A stretch of 19,534 nucleotides of DNA, taken from Bdellovibrionales bacterium (GTDB lineage: Bacteria; Bdellovibrionota; Bdellovibrionia; Bdellovibrionales; UBA1609). Made by a program: the position numbers and the translations under genes. The stretch spans positions 1 to 19,534 of the forward strand of contig JAGRAG010000210.1 in NCBI GenBank assembly GCA_020435025.1. The letters are read 5' to 3'. Positions 1 through 7,304 of the stretch are shown piece by piece (the stretch's first letter is position 1; each line of letters starts with the position of its first letter). A model generated the notes under the pieces. It had not been told where the DNA came from, ran no database searches, and saw only the letters and a list, made by a program, of their open reading frames with translations.

Positions 1-471
1 GGCCACACCAGTCAGTAACCCATAAACAACACCGAGATAAAATTGATCCGAAGAGACTTCACTTGGAATTTCAATATTAGAGATTAAAAGAACTCCTAAA
101 ATAGCTAATAGCAATGAACTTGTCTTCTTCTTTGTAAGAGGCTCTTTAAAGATCCATATTGAAAATACCACCATATAGATTACTTGAGTGTTTCCCAAAA
201 CCGTTGCCAAGCCCGCACCAATCATTTTTATAGATTTGTGCCAAACGAACAGATCCAAGGCGATTGTGAGCCCTGCCAGAAAACTTAATTTAAAGAAAGA
301 TTTATAATTGGCCCGATTCGGCAACTTAAACTGAAACAGAAATAAAAATGACGCAGCTATTGTTGCCCGCCAAAATGCGATCCATGTAGGGCCTAGCTCA
401 ATTAGCTTCACAAAAATAGGTGAAAAACTAATGATCAGTGCTCCCGCAACTAACAGATTTATACTCTTCAT
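1..471 (-). CDS. EamA/DMT-family transporter, N-terminal part (cut by window edge)
   Basis: The reading frame opens at an ATG whose complement is at 469-471 and stays open for 157 codons to the left edge, so the C-terminal half is missing from the window. The visible part has four to five hydrophobic segments: an N-terminal one ending in SFSPIFVKLIE, then TWIAFWRATIAASFLFLF, a segment with LAGLTIALDLFVWHKSI, the GAGLATVLGNTQVIY stretch and LLLAILGVLLISN. This order, with 'P.F.K.....P..ia..R' at the start and 'a....l.n.q.i....' in the fourth segment, is typical of EamA drug/metabolite exporters in the inner membrane. The start is 15 bp after the kinase stop at 487, so it is probably the last visible gene of the alkD/APC/kinase operon. 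The substrate cannot be told. Confidence 0.85.
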   Translation of the reverse strand, partial: MKSINLLVAGALIISFSPIFVKLIELGPTWIAFWRATIAASFLFLFQFKLPNRANYKSFFKLSFLAGLTIALDLFVWHKSIKMIGAGLATVLGNTQVIYMVVFSIWIFKEPLTKKKTSSLLLAILGVLLISNIEIPSEVSSDQFYLGVVYGLLTGVA

Positions 472-486
472 AATGGAGTCGTTCTC

Positions 487-1032
487 TTAGCCATATATAT
501 TCTCTAACTGTTTTAAAAACTGATCCACTTGTCTCTGTCCTTTGAGAAAAATGGCTTTCTCTTCACACCTGTACTCATTAAGGGCTGACAAAATCTTTGG
601 ATACACGATCCTCCGATAGGTCAGAATGTATTTATAAAATTCCCAATCCATACGCTCATGACAACCTTCAGCCATATCTGGGCGATGATCTGATTTTTTG
701 TACTTTAGCACTCTAAAAAAGGCACGCCACAAGCAAAGTAAAGGTGGAAAATCTAAAATGACAATCGCCTCAGCGCGCGGCATTCGAAGGTCAAAAGAAT
801 TTGCAAAAGTTCCATCCATAATCCATCGCGGTTGATCGACTAATCCCTCAACCTTTTCTCGCCATACGTTTGCCGGAGTCTCTACCCAACCGGAATTCCA
901 AAAATGGATATCCATGTGGATCGCAGGTAAGTCAAATATATTTTCTAAATGTCTTGTTAGAGTCGATTTTCCACTTCCGCTGCAACCCACCACCAATATT
1001 CGTTTCGTCTGTTTTAAAAGCTCTGGACTCAT
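487..1032 (-). CDS. FlaR-like P-loop (adenylate kinase-related) protein
   Basis: A 181-residue P-loop NTPase of the family often labelled 'DNA topology modulation protein FlaR'. Visible signs are a Walker A loop GCSGSGKST at residues 16-24, the family pattern of H-D-H-F-W after the first helix, 'WIMDGTF' (compare W.idGn) and a basic lid region with RVLKYKKSDHRPDM. It probably phosphorylates a small molecule or nucleotide. The FlaR name comes from old genetic work and says little about chemistry. An ORF in this frame extends upstream to 1134, but I choose the ATG at 1032. The upstream part lies inside the permease gene, the P-loop sits at its usual distance from this ATG, and the ATG overlaps the permease stop as ATGA with AAGAAGA about 8 nt before it. 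Translational coupling to the permease is likely. Confidence 0.83.
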   Translation of the reverse strand: MSPELLKQTKRILVVGCSGSGKSTLTRHLENIFDLPAIHMDIHFWNSGWVETPANVWREKVEGLVDQPRWIMDGTFANSFDLRMPRAEAIVILDFPPLLCLWRAFFRVLKYKKSDHRPDMAEGCHERMDWEFYKYILTYRRIVYPKILSALNEYRCEEKAIFLKGQRQVDQFLKQLENIYG

Positions 1033-2276
1033 TGAAATCGTCTTCTTAAATAAAACCAAATAATCCCGCAAGTGAAAACGCCGCTGCCTGAAAGAACAGA
1101 CATGAGTGGCAAGTTTGCAGCCAACACTATGCAAATTATTAGCCCTAAAAGAGCAAATATTTTTGGAAAAAACCGATCCGCCTTTGTTAGGGTCAGAGCG
1201 GACAAATTAGCAATCGCATAATAAATAAGTATTGCAAAAGAGCTAAAGCCTATGGCCATACGCATATCAGCAAAACCTACGATGAAAGCGACGACTGATC
1301 CGACGAGAATCTCTGCCCTATCAGGAGTTTTATACCGAGAGTGAATAGAACTCAAAAAAAATGGAAGATCTTTCTGTCGAGCCATAGCAAATACAGTGCG
1401 ACTAATTCCAGCAATAAGTGACAATAGGACACTCAGTGAGGCCACGGCAGCCCCGATCCGAACTAGAGGGGCCAGTTCTGAAAAACGAGTCTGCTCAATG
1501 GCTACCGCAAGAGGGGCTGGAGAGTTTGCCAACACTTCTACGGGTAAAACTAAAAGAGTCGATCCAACAACAATAAAATAGATACCAATTGTAATTCCTA
1601 GAGCCCAAAGAATGGCTTTGGGAATCGTAGATTTAGGATTGACTACTTCTTCTCCCAAAGTGGCCACTCTTGCGTATCCGGCAAATGCAAAAAACATCAA
1701 TCCAGATGCCTCTAAGACTCCAAAGAGATTGAATGAGGAAACCCCCTGAGTGATTCGACTTACTTGAGCCTCTCCCCCCAACCAAAGTCCAACGACTAAA
1801 ACTATTAATGTAGACAACACGATAGCAACTAAAATTCGTGTCACCCTCGCAGTTTTTTTAACACCAAAATAATTAACTGTAGTAAGAAAAATCACCGTGG
1901 CAACGGCAACCACGTGCGCGTATTGAGGAAAAAAATAGTAGCCGAAGGTCAATGCCATGGCCGTGCAGCTGGCGATCTTACCGATAACAAAACCCCAACC
2001 GGCTAAATATCCCCAAAGAGGACCCAACTGGTTTCTACCATAGACATAGGTGCCTCCCGACTCAGGATAACGTGCGGCTAATTGTGCCATAGAAGTGGCA
2101 TTAAAATACGCAGCCGTACCTGCAATAGCAATTGCAAAGAGCAATCCACTTCCCGCAGCCTTTGCCGCTGGAGCTGCCGCTGCAAAGATGCCCGCACCTA
2201 TCATCGATCCTAGTCCCAGAAAAATAGCATCATTTAAAGTCAGTCGACGGGACAGTTGTGATGTATTCTCCTTCAT
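1029..2276 (-). CDS. APC-superfamily amino acid permease
   Basis: A 415-residue inner-membrane permease with about 12 hydrophobic segments. Near the N-terminus it carries GLGSMIGAGIF, the unwound TM1 substrate-binding motif (G-S/A-M-I-G-x-G-I-F) of APC transporters. After TM2 come 'ARYPESGGTYVYGRNQLGPLWGYLAGW' features (P.aGG.y.y....g...g...gw), and in the loop after TM6 'FAFAGYARVATLGEEVVNP' (F.F.Gfe.......E...P). These place it in the amino acid/polyamine/organocation group. The exact substrate is not determinable; neutral or cationic amino acids, or exchange with a polyamine, are all possible. It starts 6 bp after the AlkD-like stop, with GGAAGGTAGGA as ribosome site inside the end of that gene. 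Its own stop overlaps the kinase start, so it lies mid-operon. Confidence 0.9.
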   Translation of the reverse strand: MKENTSQLSRRLTLNDAIFLGLGSMIGAGIFAAAAPAAKAAGSGLLFAIAIAGTAAYFNATSMAQLAARYPESGGTYVYGRNQLGPLWGYLAGWGFVIGKIASCTAMALTFGYYFFPQYAHVVAVATVIFLTTVNYFGVKKTARVTRILVAIVLSTLIVLVVGLWLGGEAQVSRITQGVSSFNLFGVLEASGLMFFAFAGYARVATLGEEVVNPKSTIPKAILWALGITIGIYFIVVGSTLLVLPVEVLANSPAPLAVAIEQTRFSELAPLVRIGAAVASLSVLLSLIAGISRTVFAMARQKDLPFFLSSIHSRYKTPDRAEILVGSVVAFIVGFADMRMAIGFSSFAILIYYAIANLSALTLTKADRFFPKIFALLGLIICIVLAANLPLMSVLSGSGVFTCGIIWFYLRRRFQ

Positions 2277-2282
2277 CTATTC

Positions 2283-2981
2283 CTACCTTCCACGTTTTAA
2301 ATACTGCTTACGCAAAGTTTCTGGTAATCTTTCTATAGAATAACGAAGCATCACCCTTGGCATATACACACTGTGCTGATTGAGAAACTGCTTTAACCTT
2401 TTCTGATCTTTTTTCCCACACTCACGCAAAACCCAGCCCACCGCTTTGTGAATTAAGTCCTCTGGATCACCTAATAAAATTTCAGCGATTTTAAATGAAT
2501 CCTCTAGATCACCGTGACGAATAAACCACATCGTGCTAATGATAGAAATACGTCTTACCCAAAGATTTTTAGACTGAGCCCAGAGATAAAGAGGGCGTCG
2601 GTCTTGATCTTGCAAAAACAGTCCGATGATTTTATGGCAAGAAGTATCTACCAAATCCCAATTATTAATATAAGGAAAGAGTTTTAAATACGTTGTATAT
2701 ATCTTCTTTCTCTCTTTCTCTGTTTTTGATTTTTCAAACTGATAAACCAAAATAAGTAATCCAACCAATCGCTGCTCATGATACTTCGAAGCGACAACTC
2801 TTTCCACTTCTGCAAGAGGTAGACTTTGATATTCCTTTGCAAGCTTTCTCAAATCAGGAACGCGAATACCTAAAAAAATATCCCCCTCTCCATACTCCCC
2901 TTTTCCTGTTTTAAAAAATCTCTGGCTGTGTTTGGCGATCTCTTTGTCTGCCATCGATTTCAGTGTCTTTTGAAGGCTCAT
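2283..2981 (-). CDS. AlkD-type DNA-7-methylguanine/3-methyladenine glycosylase (HEAT-like repeats)
   Basis: A 232-residue all-helical protein of the DNA alkylation repair (AlkD) family, which removes N3- and N7-alkylated purines and bulky cationic adducts without flipping the base. From the chosen ATG, the B. cereus AlkD catalytic set is visible: NNWDLVD at residues 107-113 (W109 to D113 equivalents), the Arg pair after LWV at 143-144 (R148 equivalent), and AVGW at 180-183 (W187 equivalent). The frame opens further upstream at a TTG (3005), but I choose ATG 2981 because GGGAGAG lies just 5 nt before it. It is the first recognisable gene of the operon leading into the APC permease 6 bp downstream. 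The alkD symbol is withheld because AlkC- and AlkD-like paralogues are hard to separate by eye. Confidence 0.88.
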   Translation of the reverse strand: MSLQKTLKSMADKEIAKHSQRFFKTGKGEYGEGDIFLGIRVPDLRKLAKEYQSLPLAEVERVVASKYHEQRLVGLLILVYQFEKSKTEKERKKIYTTYLKLFPYINNWDLVDTSCHKIIGLFLQDQDRRPLYLWAQSKNLWVRRISIISTMWFIRHGDLEDSFKIAEILLGDPEDLIHKAVGWVLRECGKKDQKRLKQFLNQHSVYMPRVMLRYSIERLPETLRKQYLKRGR

Positions 2982-3041
2982 GATCTCTCCCAACAGCTCA
3001 ATCAAGATTCGACAAAATACTTCTTTGTCACACTCTTGCGA

Positions 3042-3143
3042 TTAAAACTTCCCACTCCTAAAAGAAACAAAACCATTGATTCGACCCAAAAAATATTTTT
3101 GAATCCCTTCATTGCGATCAGCTTGTTGATTGAGTAGACTCAT
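3042..3143 (-). CDS. Possible 33-residue small protein
   Basis: A short ORF starting 11 bp after the ABC-F stop. It has AAAGGG 6 nt before the ATG and ends in FRSGKF before TAA. No family is recognised, it is polar with one aromatic stretch near the end, and nothing shows that it is translated apart from the ribosome site and position. An overlapping ORF in another frame (3002-3112, 36 residues, with a hydrophobic centre VLFLLGVG) is an alternative and has a weaker ribosome site. Either could be real or both may be noise in the ABC-F/alkD spacer. Confidence 0.2.
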   Translation of the reverse strand: MSLLNQQADRNEGIQKYFLGRINGFVSFRSGKF

Positions 3144-3154
3144 TAACTACCCTT

Positions 3155-4771
3155 TCAGTGTGAGATTCGAGACAAATATTCATCCCAAGTTCCATCATAA
3201 ATGTGAAGTTCTTGATGATCTAAATGAAAGACCCGGTTGGTCACATTTCGTAAAAAATGCCGATCATGGCTTACGACCATAACCGTTCCCGGAAAGATTT
3301 TAACAGCCTCTAATAGAACTTCTCGTGATTGTATATCCAAGTGGTTCGTCGGTTCGTCTAATACGAGGAAATTAACTGGCTGAGCCAGAATTGTTGCTAA
3401 AACCACTCGGCTTTTTTCTCCGCCAGATAAAACCGAGATTTTCTTTTCGACTTCATCTCCAGAGAACTTAAAAGCGCCAAGTAAGTTTCGGATGTATCCA
3501 AGGGTTTGTGTAGGAAAGCGACCATGCACTTCTTCGACAATGGTATTTTTTTGATCCAGAACATCTAAAGAGTTTTGACTAAAGTACCCAAGTTCAACAC
3601 CCGCTCCTAACTTATAAGTTCCAGATGTTGGCTCTAATGTTCCGGTAACAATTTTTAAGAACGTCGACTTTCCTGCTCCATTGACACCGGTCACAGCGAT
3701 CCGGTCCAAACGCTTAACAAGTCCCGTAAGGTTTTCAAAAACTTTAAGGTCCTTTCCCTCATCGATCTGATAGTACTTTGTCAGGTCTTCAAACTTAAAG
3801 ACCTCTTCTCCGCTTCTAGGAGGCTCCGGCCACTCAAACTGAATAGAACGCTCTTCTTGTGGAACTTCAATCCGTTCAATTTTTTCTAGCTTTTTAACTC
3901 GAGACTGCACCTGAGCTGCATGGGAGGCTCTTGCAGCAAATCGAGCTATGAACTCTTCTTCCTTAGCCAGCATATCCTCTTGACGTTTTGCTGCCGCTAT
4001 CAGTTGAGTCCTTCTGACTTCTCGTTCCGCTTCATAAAAGTCATAATTTCCACCGTACACGGTTACTGCTTGATGGGCGACCTCTAGAACTTTGGAAACA
4101 ATGCGATTCATAAAATCCCGATCATGGCTTGTCATTAACACAGAGCCCTTAAATTGCTGGATCCAAGCCTCCAACCACTCGATAGACTCTAAATCCAAAT
4201 GGTTCGTTGGCTCATCCATCAGCAAGACATCTGGATTTAGAATCAGAATCTTAGCTAGAGCGATACGCATTTTCCATCCACCACTAAAACTCTCTGTCGG
4301 GCGATGATGAAAATCTGGATGAAAACCAAGCCCAGTTACAATCTCTGCGGCTCGAGCCGAAAGATCGTATCCTCCTTTGGCCTCAAACTCACTTTGTAAG
4401 TGCCCATATTCATCTAGAACCTGAGCCATTTCATCGTCCGACAAGGGCTCGCACATTTTCCCTTCTAATTCTGCCAGCCTCAATTCAATCTCAGATAAAT
4501 TCCCAGCTGCCGCCTTGACCTCATCAATAACGGTGCGCCCTTTCATTTCTTCAATATTTTGAGAAAAATAACCTACAGTCAGTTTATCGGGTCGCACCAC
4601 TTGCCCCTCATCGGGCAGCTCTTCACCGACCATCAAGCGAAAGATCGTGGTTTTCCCAGCTCCGTTCGGGCCGACCAAACCCACTTTTTCGCCTGGGTTT
4701 AACTGAAATGAAGCCTTACTATAAAGGCTCTTATTGCCATAGTGCTTAGAAACATTCGAAAAGTGAATCAT
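3155..4771 (-). CDS. ABC-F family ATP-binding protein (ribosome-associated translation factor)
   Basis: A 538-residue protein with two ATP-binding cassettes and no membrane segment, the ABC-F layout (EttA/Uup/YbiT, ARE-ABCF). Cassette 1: Walker A GPNGAGKTT at 34-42, signature FSGGWKMR at 162-169, Walker B LLMDEPTNHLDL at 183-194. Cassette 2: Walker A GVNGAGKST at 362-370, signature LSGGEKSR at 448-455, Walker B LVLDEPTNHLDI at 469-480. The charged helical linker at about 246-300 (EAEREVRRTQ... to VKKLEKIERIE) is the P-site tRNA interaction motif that enters the ribosomal E site. It is short, which argues for a housekeeping YbiT/EttA-like role rather than antibiotic protection, though I cannot exclude the latter. 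Both catalytic Glu are present. It has its own upstream region shared with the divergent ATP-grasp gene. Confidence 0.93.
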   Translation of the reverse strand: MIHFSNVSKHYGNKSLYSKASFQLNPGEKVGLVGPNGAGKTTIFRLMVGEELPDEGQVVRPDKLTVGYFSQNIEEMKGRTVIDEVKAAAGNLSEIELRLAELEGKMCEPLSDDEMAQVLDEYGHLQSEFEAKGGYDLSARAAEIVTGLGFHPDFHHRPTESFSGGWKMRIALAKILILNPDVLLMDEPTNHLDLESIEWLEAWIQQFKGSVLMTSHDRDFMNRIVSKVLEVAHQAVTVYGGNYDFYEAEREVRRTQLIAAAKRQEDMLAKEEEFIARFAARASHAAQVQSRVKKLEKIERIEVPQEERSIQFEWPEPPRSGEEVFKFEDLTKYYQIDEGKDLKVFENLTGLVKRLDRIAVTGVNGAGKSTFLKIVTGTLEPTSGTYKLGAGVELGYFSQNSLDVLDQKNTIVEEVHGRFPTQTLGYIRNLLGAFKFSGDEVEKKISVLSGGEKSRVVLATILAQPVNFLVLDEPTNHLDIQSREVLLEAVKIFPGTVMVVSHDRHFLRNVTNRVFHLDHQELHIYDGTWDEYLSRISH

Positions 4772-4789
4772 AGATTTGGTCTACCACTA

Positions 4790-4795
4790 ATTATA
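4790..4795 (-). promoter_or_regulatory. Consensus -10 hexamer upstream of the ABC-F gene
   Basis: A perfect TATAAT on the minus strand, 19 bp before the ABC-F ATG. No good -35 box lies 16-18 bp upstream (the best spot reads ATCACT), so an activator or a different sigma preference is possible. If it is used, the 5' leader is only about 12 nt. Confidence 0.4.
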
Positions 4796-4826
4796 GGTTC
4801 GGACTACTATGAAGTGATTCTCATGA

Positions 4827-4846
4827 CTCAATTATCCATTATTGAG
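4827..4846. promoter_or_regulatory. 20-bp dyad in the divergent ABC-F/ATP-grasp intergenic region
   Basis: CTCAAT ... ATTGAG arms with AT/AT inside them, broken only by a T-T pair and the central CC, so 16 of 20 positions are symmetric. It lies between the two divergent starts, about 55 bp upstream of the ABC-F ATG. It is an operator-like shape, with no known regulator matched. Confidence 0.3.
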
Positions 4847-4993
4847 CTCTCCACTTCCGCAATGTATCGACTTCTTGAAGTCCTTGCTTGAAACAAAACT
4901 CTTATCTTCTCTTTAAAGATCAAGTTTTTATAGGCATCGTGAGAATATATGTTAGACTTTTCCGTATAGCTTTAATCTGTAATTTACAACAGA

Positions 4994-5012
4994 TATAGTG
5001 AGATTAGGGAGA
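4994..5012 (+). promoter_or_regulatory. -10-like box and strong ribosome site before the ATP-grasp gene
   Basis: TATAGT at 4994-4999 resembles a -10 element; 17 bp upstream lies only a weak TTTAAT. AGGGAG at 5007-5012, 5 nt before ATG 5018, is a strong ribosome site and fixes the start. The 246 bp between 4771 and 5018 hold no other gene that I can see. Confidence 0.4.
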
Positions 5013-5017
5013 TTTAA

Positions 5018-6142
5018 ATGATAAATGAAAATCCTTATGTCTTAGTCGTTGGCTATAGATCTGAAATTGCCAAATCTCTTGAGAAATTCCAGATTAGCTA
5101 TTCTATTGTTTCAGATAAAAAGATTAAGAAAATCCCAAAACACGCAGAGCATGTCTTAGTTTCAGGCTACGCTCATCATCTGATAGAAAAGCTAGACTCT
5201 TTGAGAATTGCACCGACTCACATAATTGCTGGAACAGAATCCGCTGTTTTTCCTGCTTCTCGCCTCAGAAGACACTTTGGAGCTCGCACATCTGAACAGG
5301 CATTGATTCGCCGCTGCTCCAACAAAGCGGAAATGAAAAAGTATTTAAGCGATAAGGGGGTTCCTATGACTCCTTTTATCATTAGCACAGGCAACGAATC
5401 TGCCTCCAAAGTCATTCAAGAGTTGTCGTTACCCATCGTTGTCAAATCCGTATCAGGTTCAGGAGGACGTAACTTAGAAATCTGCCGGTCCGAAAATGAA
5501 CTCGAAAAGAAAATGGGAAAAAATCTGATCTACGAAAGATTTGTTGATGCTCCAGAGGGCAGCATTGAATCCTACGTCAACCACGGACAGATCCTTTTCA
5601 CCAATGTCACCGAGTACTATGTAAAAGGCACTTCTAATATCGTACCGGCCAGCTACTCTAAAAAAGAATTGGAACAACTTCTAGAGTTTAATGCCACGAC
5701 TTTAAAAAAGCTAAAGATCAATTGGGGACTAACACACCTTGAATTTTATCGCCATAAAAACGGAACCTTGTTTGGCGAAGTGGCTCTAATGCCCCCTGGC
5801 GGATATATTATGAAGCTACTAAAAGCAGCCTATGATTTTAATCCTTGGGACGCCTTTGTAAGCGTTGAACTCGATAAGGACTTTACATTCCCCAACTCTC
5901 CTGTAAGTTTCGCCGCATGTTGGGTTTACCATCCCGGAAAGGGAATCGTTAAGTCAATTAAGAAAGATCCCCATTTGCCAACATTGGTGTCTCATAAAAT
6001 AAAAGTCAAAGTCGGTCAAAAAATCAATGAGAGACTCTCTGTTGGAGAGGACGTCGGGCATTCTATTTTTATCAGTAAAGATGTCGATTCTCTTAAGAAG
6101 GATCTGAACAGTAAAGACCTAAAAACATTGATTTCTGTTTAA
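5018..6142 (+). CDS. ATP-grasp domain protein, substrate unknown
   Basis: A 374-residue cytosolic protein with a pre-ATP-grasp Rossmann-like N-terminus (VLVVGYRSEIAK at 8-19) and an ATP-grasp core. The core shows a helix with RRCSNKAEMKKYLSDKGVPMTPF at 98-120 (K.....L...GvP.p.f), the ATP-binding strand and flexible loop PIVVKSVSGSGG at 139-150 with K143, and the adenine-binding strand YERFVDAPEG at 172-181. The metal-ligand strand HLEFYRHKNGTLFGEVALMPPGG runs from 240 to 262. Family members join a carboxylate to an amine or thiol through an acyl-phosphate. The usual final E-x-N-x-R reads E254-V-A-L-M258, so the Mg-binding Asn and the following Arg are replaced; E242 and E254 remain. Either the subfamily is divergent or the activity is altered. 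It stands alone, opposite to its neighbours, so context gives no substrate. Confidence 0.85.
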   Translation: MINENPYVLVVGYRSEIAKSLEKFQISYSIVSDKKIKKIPKHAEHVLVSGYAHHLIEKLDSLRIAPTHIIAGTESAVFPASRLRRHFGARTSEQALIRRCSNKAEMKKYLSDKGVPMTPFIISTGNESASKVIQELSLPIVVKSVSGSGGRNLEICRSENELEKKMGKNLIYERFVDAPEGSIESYVNHGQILFTNVTEYYVKGTSNIVPASYSKKELEQLLEFNATTLKKLKINWGLTHLEFYRHKNGTLFGEVALMPPGGYIMKLLKAAYDFNPWDAFVSVELDKDFTFPNSPVSFAACWVYHPGKGIVKSIKKDPHLPTLVSHKIKVKVGQKINERLSVGEDVGHSIFISKDVDSLKKDLNSKDLKTLISV

Positions 6143-6153
6143 TCAAAGTTCTC

Positions 6154-6176
6154 GTTTATAAAAGTAATTTGTAAAC
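6154..6176. other. AT-rich hairpin between convergent ATP-grasp and cupin genes
   Basis: GTTTATAAA and TTTGTAAAC can pair over 9 bp with one T-G wobble and a 5-nt loop, 12 nt after the ATP-grasp stop. No T-tract follows on either strand, so it is at best a weak 3' structure. Further on, 6208-6243 contains two T-run/A-run blocks (at about 6213-6226 and 6232-6244) in the 121-bp convergent gap; these could act in both directions. Confidence 0.25.
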
Positions 6177-6263
6177 AGCAAAGCATAAGGTATCTAAGGG
6201 TCACAAAAGGAATTTTTTTAAAAAATCTAACCATTTTTAAAAAATTAGTTCGCTTTCATCTTC

Positions 6264-6761
6264 CTATTTTAAACAAAACTTTTCTATGCATTCTTTATGA
6301 TCCGGGAACCTACTTGTAAGAACATCTTTCGTTGCCAGCTCAAAGTCAGAAAAATCAAATCCTGGTGATACCGTACAGCCCACCAGAGAGTACTCGCCCC
6401 CCTCGACAACTTCGGCTCCAAACCAATATCCCTTAGGGACAACGAACTGAAAGACTTCGTTATAAAAAAGGTTGGGGCCCAGTACTTTTTCTGAATAAAC
6501 ACCCTCTGGACTCAACATGACGATCCTTAAAGGATCACCTTTATAAAAATGCCACATTTCATCTGATTGAATCTTATGCAAATGTGAACGACTCTCCTGA
6601 GTCAATAAAAAATAAATACCGGTTGAACAACTTCTAGGACCACTAAAACTCGGTAATTCACTAAGTACTAAAGAAGACCGATATGTTTCAGCGTAAAATC
6701 CCCCCTCTGGATGAGGGGATAAATTTAAAAGTTGGACCAAATCATTGATTTCTTCTTTCAT
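6264..6761 (-). CDS. DUF985-family cupin protein
   Basis: A 165-residue single-domain cupin of the DUF985 (cupin_5, yeast YML079W-like) family. Visible family motifs are HPEGGFYAETYR at 17-28, TGIYFLLT at 47-54, S-x-H-x-L-x-x-x-x-x-S-D-E-x-W-H-F-Y-x-G-D-P at 58-77, VPKGYWFGAE at 108-117, and VSPGFDFSDFE at 131-141. The length is typical. The fold is a beta-barrel that may bind a sugar or nucleotide-like ligand; no enzymatic reaction has been firmly assigned to the family. It follows the VOC gene by 35 bp and probably shares its transcript. There is no obvious terminator after it beyond AT-rich blocks. Family assignment is firm, function unknown. Confidence 0.88.
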   Translation of the reverse strand: MKEEINDLVQLLNLSPHPEGGFYAETYRSSLVLSELPSFSGPRSCSTGIYFLLTQESRSHLHKIQSDEMWHFYKGDPLRIVMLSPEGVYSEKVLGPNLFYNEVFQFVVPKGYWFGAEVVEGGEYSLVGCTVSPGFDFSDFELATKDVLTSRFPDHKECIEKFCLK

Positions 6762-6796
6762 CTATTCCTTTTGAACTAAAAGTATAGATATATCCT

Positions 6797-7171
6797 TTAT
6801 TGCATCGAATGCAAGCCAAACATATTTCCTTCAGTATCATAGACAAGAGAAATAAAACCGTAATGTCCTATAGAAAATTTTGACTTCTCAACCTTTCCTC
6901 CATTTTCGGCGACACGATTTTCTTCATAAGAACAGTCTTCGCAAGAAAAGTATACAAGCACACTATTTCTTCCAGCAGAAAATCCTTCCGCTTTCACAAG
7001 AGAACCATTGGCACCATAGGATTCCATATCGCCCTGGAAAGCCATCATTTCCAATTCTCCTGGAGCGTCAAGTGGTTCTAATTTTTTGTTAAAAACAGCT
7101 TCATAAAATTTTTTCGCTCGCTTCATATCATCCACGTAAATTTCAAACCAACCGACGGCATTTTTTTTCAT
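6797..7171 (-). CDS. VOC (glyoxalase/bleomycin-resistance) family protein
   Basis: A 124-residue protein of the vicinal oxygen chelate superfamily. The pattern 'VGWFEIYVDDMKRAKKFYEAVFNKKLE' at 6-32 (beta strand then helix, W-f-e-i-y-v-D-D-m-.-r-a-.-F-Y) and the closing 'GHYGFISLVYDTEGNMFGLHSM' (f.DpeGN.fgl) are the signature of the YdcJ-like/PhnB-like small VOC proteins. Such proteins bind a metal and a small substrate as dimers; the substrate is not predictable. The frame extends to 7198, but ATG 7171 is chosen because AGGGAGAG is 5 nt upstream and the longer start has no ribosome site. TATGAT at 7194-7199 could be a -10 element, giving this gene a promoter separate from the GNAT gene upstream. 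Confidence 0.85.
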   Translation of the reverse strand: MKKNAVGWFEIYVDDMKRAKKFYEAVFNKKLEPLDAPGELEMMAFQGDMESYGANGSLVKAEGFSAGRNSVLVYFSCEDCSYEENRVAENGGKVEKSKFSIGHYGFISLVYDTEGNMFGLHSMQ

Positions 7172-7225
7172 CTTTCTCTCCCTTGCTAGATAAATCATAT
7201 CACATAGGACTGATTCATAAAGGAT

Positions 7226-7283
7226 AGTTGAGGCAACCCTAGGGTCAAGTTAAAGAATAAGAAGATTTAGCCTCAACTTCTTA
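7226..7283 (-). repeat. Overlapping inverted repeats in the GNAT/VOC spacer
   Basis: AGTTGAGGC (7270-7278, minus) and GCCTCAACT (7226-7234) form perfect 9-bp arms with 35 nt between them. A second pair, TAAGAAG (7277-7283) and CTTCTTA (7258-7264), shares bases with the first left arm, so the two foldings compete or make a pseudoknot. The 10-bp palindrome ACCCTAGGGT (7236-7245) sits inside. The block lies in the 106-bp gap after the GNAT stop and ends 54 nt before the VOC ATG. It may be a terminator-like 3' end or a leader structure; there is no strong T-run. Confidence 0.4.
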
Positions 7284-7304
7284 ATATTCAACTTAAGAAT
7301 TTTT

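Noticed and set aside
487..1032. Naming the P-loop protein as a DNA topology regulator (FlaR)
   Set aside because: The family label is historical; the sequence shows a small P-loop kinase with no DNA-binding domain.
2928..3137. Plus-strand ORF of 69 codons over the start of the AlkD-like gene
   Set aside because: It lies mostly antisense to a well-supported gene and its spacer, has no family signature and shows no ribosome site.
3155..4771. Calling the ABC-F protein an antibiotic-resistance determinant
   Set aside because: The inter-cassette linker is short and no resistance context is present, so a housekeeping role is more likely.
5474..5677. Minus-strand ORF inside the ATP-grasp gene
   Set aside because: It is fully antisense to a protein with clear domain motifs and has no independent support.
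6154..6176. Hairpin after the ATP-grasp gene as a Rho-independent terminator
   Set aside because: The stem is AT-only apart from its outer pair and is not followed by a T-tract, so it is listed only as a structure.
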